A stretch of 17,465 bases of DNA, from contig PBDH01000050.1 in the NCBI GenBank assembly GCA_002717305.1, forward strand, positions 1 through 17,465. Reading direction: 5' to 3'. Below are positions 14,384 through 17,465 of the stretch, piece by piece. The stretch is from Gammaproteobacteria bacterium (GTDB taxonomy: Bacteria; Pseudomonadota; Gammaproteobacteria; Pseudomonadales; Litorivicinaceae). Every line of letters begins with the position of its first letter. Positions within the stretch are counted from its first letter, which is position 1. Both the position numbers and the translations under genes were made by a program. The notes under the pieces are model-generated. The model did no database searches. It saw only the letters and a program-made list of their open reading frames with translations, and had not been told where the DNA came from.

Positions 14384-15439
14384 TTAAATATATGGATTGC
14401 CGCCAAAATTCATTTGACTACCGCTAAAGTATTGTTGCTGTCTTTCTGGTGACATGAAATTGCCATAGCTGCTTGAAACAGCTGGCTGCTGTGTTGCAAA
14501 ACTTGGCATATTAAACTGTCTTCCAAAACCGAAGCCAGACATAGCACCGCCAAAGCCACCCATCATGGGGTCAGTTAAGTTTGGTTGTACTTGACCCACA
14601 GCTTGTGGAGCATTGTTAAGGATGCCAGCGTTGTATTTCATATATTGGTCCATAGCAAAGTCACGGTCACCTTCAAAGGCTGCTCTATTCGCATCCATCT
14701 GTCCTTGGTCACCTGCTCTTCTTAGCTCACCAGCTGCAAGCATCTGGTTTGCACCTGCGTTGTCCTGACCCAACCCATAAAGCGCACCTAAATTCTGGTT
14801 CGCTGTTGTCATATTAGCCAGCTGGTTCTGCTGCGCAGTCAATGAGCGGTCAACAAGCTGGTCTGAGATGTTTGCGGTGGTATCAGACAATCTATCTTGG
14901 AAACCACGCTCTAAAATTGCCTCTTTAGTTCCTCGTCTGCTGGAGTTTGTGTTACCTGTAGCAGATGCAGACAATCCAGTCTGAGGGAGCTGGTTTTCCA
15001 TCAGATTTCTGTAATCATTACGCATAGCATTACGTATTAATGGGTCTGCATTGGAGCTGGCATAGTTGATAGCGTTGCCAAGCATATCCTGAGAGGCTTG
15101 ATTGTATAAATCAGAATAGTTTTGTCCAAAACCACGACCCAGATTCATAAAATTAGTGGCATCAGCTGCACCAGCCCTGCCAGTGCCTTCCATAGCGTTG
15201 ATAGCGTCAGTTTGTGCTTGGTTTACACCAGCGTAGGTCGGGCCACCGTAATAGCCAGCATCCAGTGAGGCGTTGAGTGCGTCAGTACCGCCCCGATACA
15301 TATCGCTTATGTATGGCTTGGCTAGGTTGAACCCTGCCATCTGCGCTTGAATAGCAGCTTCCTGCGCTTTCCGCTGCTTGTTTGCTGCAGACATACCCAT
15401 AAGGCCGCCAGCTATAGACGCAAAAGCTCCAAAAGACAT
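14384..15439 (-). CDS. Internal virion / DNA-injection-like protein, 351 aa
   Basis: ATG at 15439 has AAGGA 8 nt upstream. The N-terminus is a short hydrophobic Gly/Ala stretch (FGAFASIAGGLMGMSAANK) followed by a helical KAQEAAIQAQMAGF. The middle (about 95-230) is rich in Asn, Gln and Ala with NTNSSRRGTKEAILERGF near 163-180, a feature I associate with phage proteins in which a G-x(1-3)-S-R-R segment precedes a long helix. The last 80 residues are Gly/Phe/Met/Gln-rich, likely disordered. This composition (glycine-rich hydrophobic start, long amphipathic helices) is typical of ejected proteins that line or extend the DNA channel. No catalytic motif is seen. The role is inferred from composition and neighbours. 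Confidence 0.68.
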   Translation of the reverse strand: MSFGAFASIAGGLMGMSAANKQRKAQEAAIQAQMAGFNLAKPYISDMYRGGTDALNASLDAGYYGGPTYAGVNQAQTDAINAMEGTGRAGAADATNFMNLGRGFGQNYSDLYNQASQDMLGNAINYASSNADPLIRNAMRNDYRNLMENQLPQTGLSASATGNTNSSRRGTKEAILERGFQDRLSDTTANISDQLVDRSLTAQQNQLANMTTANQNLGALYGLGQDNAGANQMLAAGELRRAGDQGQMDANRAAFEGDRDFAMDQYMKYNAGILNNAPQAVGQVQPNLTDPMMGGFGGAMSGFGFGRQFNMPSFATQQPAVSSSYGNFMSPERQQQYFSGSQMNFGGNPYI

Positions 15440-15457
15440 TTTTTTATTCCTTAATGT

Positions 15458-15736
15458 TTACACATTTATCCATGCGTTACCGTTGTAGAGAACCAGACCC
15501 TCTGAACCATCACCCAAGGCATCCCAAGGTGAGACGTTGAATTTCAACATTCCTTTGATTGGGTTTTTGGGGGGTTCATCGAGTACCTCTACACCAGCCA
15601 CAACGAGTGACCGTAGGGAGTTCTCTATGCGTTGAAGTTCGTCCTGTAGATAACGGATGACGCTCTCTTCCAGCACAGGTGTAGACCCACGCTGATATCC
15701 GCTGAGGACAACATTATTCTTTTCATTGACCGCCAT
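15458..15736 (-). CDS. Small fibre-tip-like structural protein, 92 aa
   Basis: ATG at 15736 lies 1 nt after the stop of the upstream gene (TAAAATG) with AAGGTG upstream. Residues 20-48 form a likely coiled coil (EESVIRYLQDELQRIENSLR). The rest reads DEPPKNPIKGMLKFNVSPWD, then GDGSEGLVLYNGNAWINV. The pattern P-x-x-P-x-x-GM, a W, then G-x-G-x(1-2)-G-L-x-x-Y-N-G-x-W is what I know from small phage virion proteins and fibre ends, where a coiled coil trimerises and a beta tip follows. It may be a short tail spike or decoration near the nozzle. It is complete, not a fragment of a larger fibre. Confidence 0.7.
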   Translation of the reverse strand: MAVNEKNNVVLSGYQRGSTPVLEESVIRYLQDELQRIENSLRSLVVAGVEVLDEPPKNPIKGMLKFNVSPWDALGDGSEGLVLYNGNAWINV

Positions 15737-15737
15737 T

Positions 15738-17363
15738 TTACACCTTGCCTGTCGTTGTCACATCAAGGTCAAAACCGCTGAATTGAAAATCTTTATAATC
15801 ATTTGCTGCTACAGTCATTTTGTAGCTTAGGTATCTTCCAGCTGCCCTGCTATCTATCTTGTAATCAGTTGAGATATCGAAAGTAGCTGAGGCACTATAG
15901 TTCGGGTTTTGATTAGGTATGTCAGATGCGCCAAATTCAAAGAAAACTTGCGTATTTTGCGTATTTTCTGTGCTTATCTGAGGCAGCATCCTTGTGACGA
16001 CCTTATAGCCATCGAGCGGCTGCTGTATTTCATCTAAATCTATCCCTACACGCTCTAACGAAGGCAACTTGGTTGCTGTAGTATCGAGGTCGAAAGCTAG
16101 TGAGCCGCCATCTGCTAAGTCTAAGGCCCATAATTTAGATGATGCTATGTTATTGGCTGTATCTTGGTTGCCGACCATCAAAGTGTGCCTGTTGAAGCTG
16201 TTCTCTTGGTCATAATATGAGCCGCCTACCAGCGCATATGTGGTTGTCGAGTTTGCGTAGGTAGACACGGAGTTTACATTGGCTGTTGCTCCTGCACTTA
16301 CATTAGGTAAGTCCATCAATGACCATGTGTTATTACGGTAGTTATAGACAGCTGCCCTGTTGCATCGGGCCGTATCCACGAAGTTGACTAGGCTATCACC
16401 TGATTGGTAACAAAAATAGATTTCTGACAGAGCCTCGTTGTGTTGCACAAAGAACCTGTCGGCGTTTTTCTTATTCATGCCGCCATAAACAAACTGTCTT
16501 ATGCGTTCATCAGATATTGACTTGCGTGTCGTTCCATCTGTGACATAAATCTCGTTATTACCAAACACGAAGTGCTTGCCATCTACCTCGACCACACAGT
16601 TTTGATTGATGATGCCTTCGTCTCCGAATAGTTTGCGGAAGTTAAACAAGAATGTGCCGCCTACAAACTCCATCAATATTGCTTCTGATGAGCTGTAGAT
16701 TACGAAGTTTGTTCCAAGCTCGAGACCATCAACTATTGGGGTCTGCATCTGCACAAGGTCGTTAAACCCAGCTGACTTAGTTGTATCTGTTTCATCCCAG
16801 CTATCAGGCACGGAGTTCGCATCGACTAGGTTTGAAAAACGCACTCTGTTTGGGAAACTGGTCGTGCCCTCGGTCATACCTAATGCTATTAGGAAGTCTC
16901 CGAAGGGCCGTAGGGCGTTGGCTCTGTGGTTGCTGGGCCAGTTAGGCAGGTCAGCAAAGTTTGCCATCAGTGGCCCTTTGTAGACTGGCACTCTGTCTGG
17001 TCTGTTGATGTAAGTAACATCTGCCAGTGAGCTGATGGTGAAAGGTCTGGGGTCTGTTGTTCCTGTGATAGAACCAGCTACGTTGGTAAATGACCCAGAT
17101 ACATATTCTGAGATGTTCCAAACATCACTCACAACAATTACTGAATCAAAACCAGAGCTTGGCACGACACCAAAAGCTGCTCTGGGGTCGAACCCTATGT
17201 TGTCTTTAATGTCTCGGAATACTGGTGAGCGTGAGACTTTGCCTTCGTCAAAACGGACATTAACGCCTTTAGTAAAACCTGTTATTGGCAGGTTGTATGG
17301 ATTAAGGTCAGTGATAACCCCAGTCTGCCCGAGGTTACGTAGAGGGAGTGTAGTTTGTGGCAT
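15738..17363 (-). CDS. Tail nozzle/hub-like protein, 541 aa
   Basis: The 541-residue product is beta-rich throughout. It opens with LPLRNLGQTGVITDLNPYNL and FTKGVNVRFDEGKVSRSPVF (about 30-49), then repeated blade-like segments such as TYINRPDRVPVYKG (124-137), LRPFGDFLIALGM, NFVIYSSSEAILMEF, VEVDGKHFVFGNNEIYVTDG and AAVYNYRNNTWSLMDLP. GVNVRF-x-x-G and YVTDG followed by an R(Q) segment fit beta-propeller tail proteins of the P22 gp10 / T7 gp12 kind that form the tail tube end below the adaptor. Length is between those two (about 470 and 790). The start at 17363 has AGGGGG 5 nt upstream. It lies far upstream of the adaptor gene, unlike in P22. The exact family is uncertain. Confidence 0.68.
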   Translation of the reverse strand: MPQTTLPLRNLGQTGVITDLNPYNLPITGFTKGVNVRFDEGKVSRSPVFRDIKDNIGFDPRAAFGVVPSSGFDSVIVVSDVWNISEYVSGSFTNVAGSITGTTDPRPFTISSLADVTYINRPDRVPVYKGPLMANFADLPNWPSNHRANALRPFGDFLIALGMTEGTTSFPNRVRFSNLVDANSVPDSWDETDTTKSAGFNDLVQMQTPIVDGLELGTNFVIYSSSEAILMEFVGGTFLFNFRKLFGDEGIINQNCVVEVDGKHFVFGNNEIYVTDGTTRKSISDERIRQFVYGGMNKKNADRFFVQHNEALSEIYFCYQSGDSLVNFVDTARCNRAAVYNYRNNTWSLMDLPNVSAGATANVNSVSTYANSTTTYALVGGSYYDQENSFNRHTLMVGNQDTANNIASSKLWALDLADGGSLAFDLDTTATKLPSLERVGIDLDEIQQPLDGYKVVTRMLPQISTENTQNTQVFFEFGASDIPNQNPNYSASATFDISTDYKIDSRAAGRYLSYKMTVAANDYKDFQFSGFDLDVTTTGKV

Positions 17364-17374
17364 TACTACCCCCT

Positions 17375-17465
17375 TTAATCTGGCTGCAGCGTGTTAGCTA
17401 GGCTTAGGTTGATTATTGAACCTGCTTTACCAATGCTAGAAGGCCGAATAACTCCGAAGCCATAC
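17375..17465 (-). CDS. C-terminal end of an unidentified protein (runs off right edge)
   Basis: An open frame enters from the right edge and stops at TAA 17375-17377. The visible 29 residues read YGFGVIRPSSIGKAGSIINL followed by SLANTLQPD. The stop lies 11 bp before the nozzle start and touches its ribosome site, the same tight spacing as elsewhere in the operon, so I take it as the end of a real gene rather than chance. Too little is visible to name it; a virion protein is likely from context. Confidence 0.6.
   Translation of the reverse strand, partial: YGFGVIRPSSIGKAGSIINLSLANTLQPD

Noticed and set aside
1..17465. tRNA genes, CRISPR arrays, insertion sequences or host metabolic genes
   Set aside because: No cloverleaf, spaced direct repeats, transposase or metabolic enzyme was seen; coding is nearly continuous with phage structural genes.

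Overview
The window is a compact piece of a tailed-phage genome (or an integrated or metagenome-assembled copy) carrying the structural and packaging module of a podovirus-like phage. Every supported gene lies on the minus strand, so transcription runs from high to low coordinates. Genes are packed end to end, usually with 1-20 bp gaps or 1-86 bp overlaps, and most have a recognisable Shine-Dalgarno sequence. There is no tRNA, integrase, replication gene or insertion sequence. The parts resemble podoviruses of marine alphaproteobacteria: a P22-type portal, a coat protein of the SU10/DUF5309 type, a gp4/SU10-type adaptor and a very large ejected-type protein. The phage group and host are inferences. 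The strong depletion of GANTC, the CcrM methylation site of alphaproteobacteria, points the same way.

Layout in transcription order: the C-terminus of an unidentified protein (right edge), a nozzle/hub-like tail protein (17363-15738), a small fibre-tip-like protein (15736-15458), two internal virion/DNA-transfer-like proteins (15439-14384 and 14371-13445), and a 1585-residue multidomain protein with a zinc-metalloprotease motif (13435-8678). A separate 61-residue gene with its own ribosome binding site is nested inside the last of these in another frame (9933-9748). Then come a 91-residue protein overlapping the putative small terminase, the large terminase, portal, a 90-residue protein, scaffold and major capsid protein. 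After the capsid gene the only real intergenic gap (2003-2144) holds a long hairpin. Next are a 105-residue protein, a run of four tiny Lys/Arg-rich proteins chained by one-base stop/start overlaps, the head-tail adaptor, and the N-terminus of a repeat-containing tail fibre (left edge).

The products fit one morphogenetic programme: the scaffold and coat build the procapsid on the portal, the terminases package DNA, the adaptor and nozzle close the head and form the short tail, the fibres contact the host, and the large internal proteins probably travel with the DNA into the cell. The observations most worth following are the nested gene, the apparent total absence of GATC and CCGG from 17.4 kb alongside a roughly tenfold excess of CAGCTG, the cassette of four basic mini-proteins, the post-capsid hairpin, and a motif duplicated at both ends of the scaffold. 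All counts and translations were made by eye.
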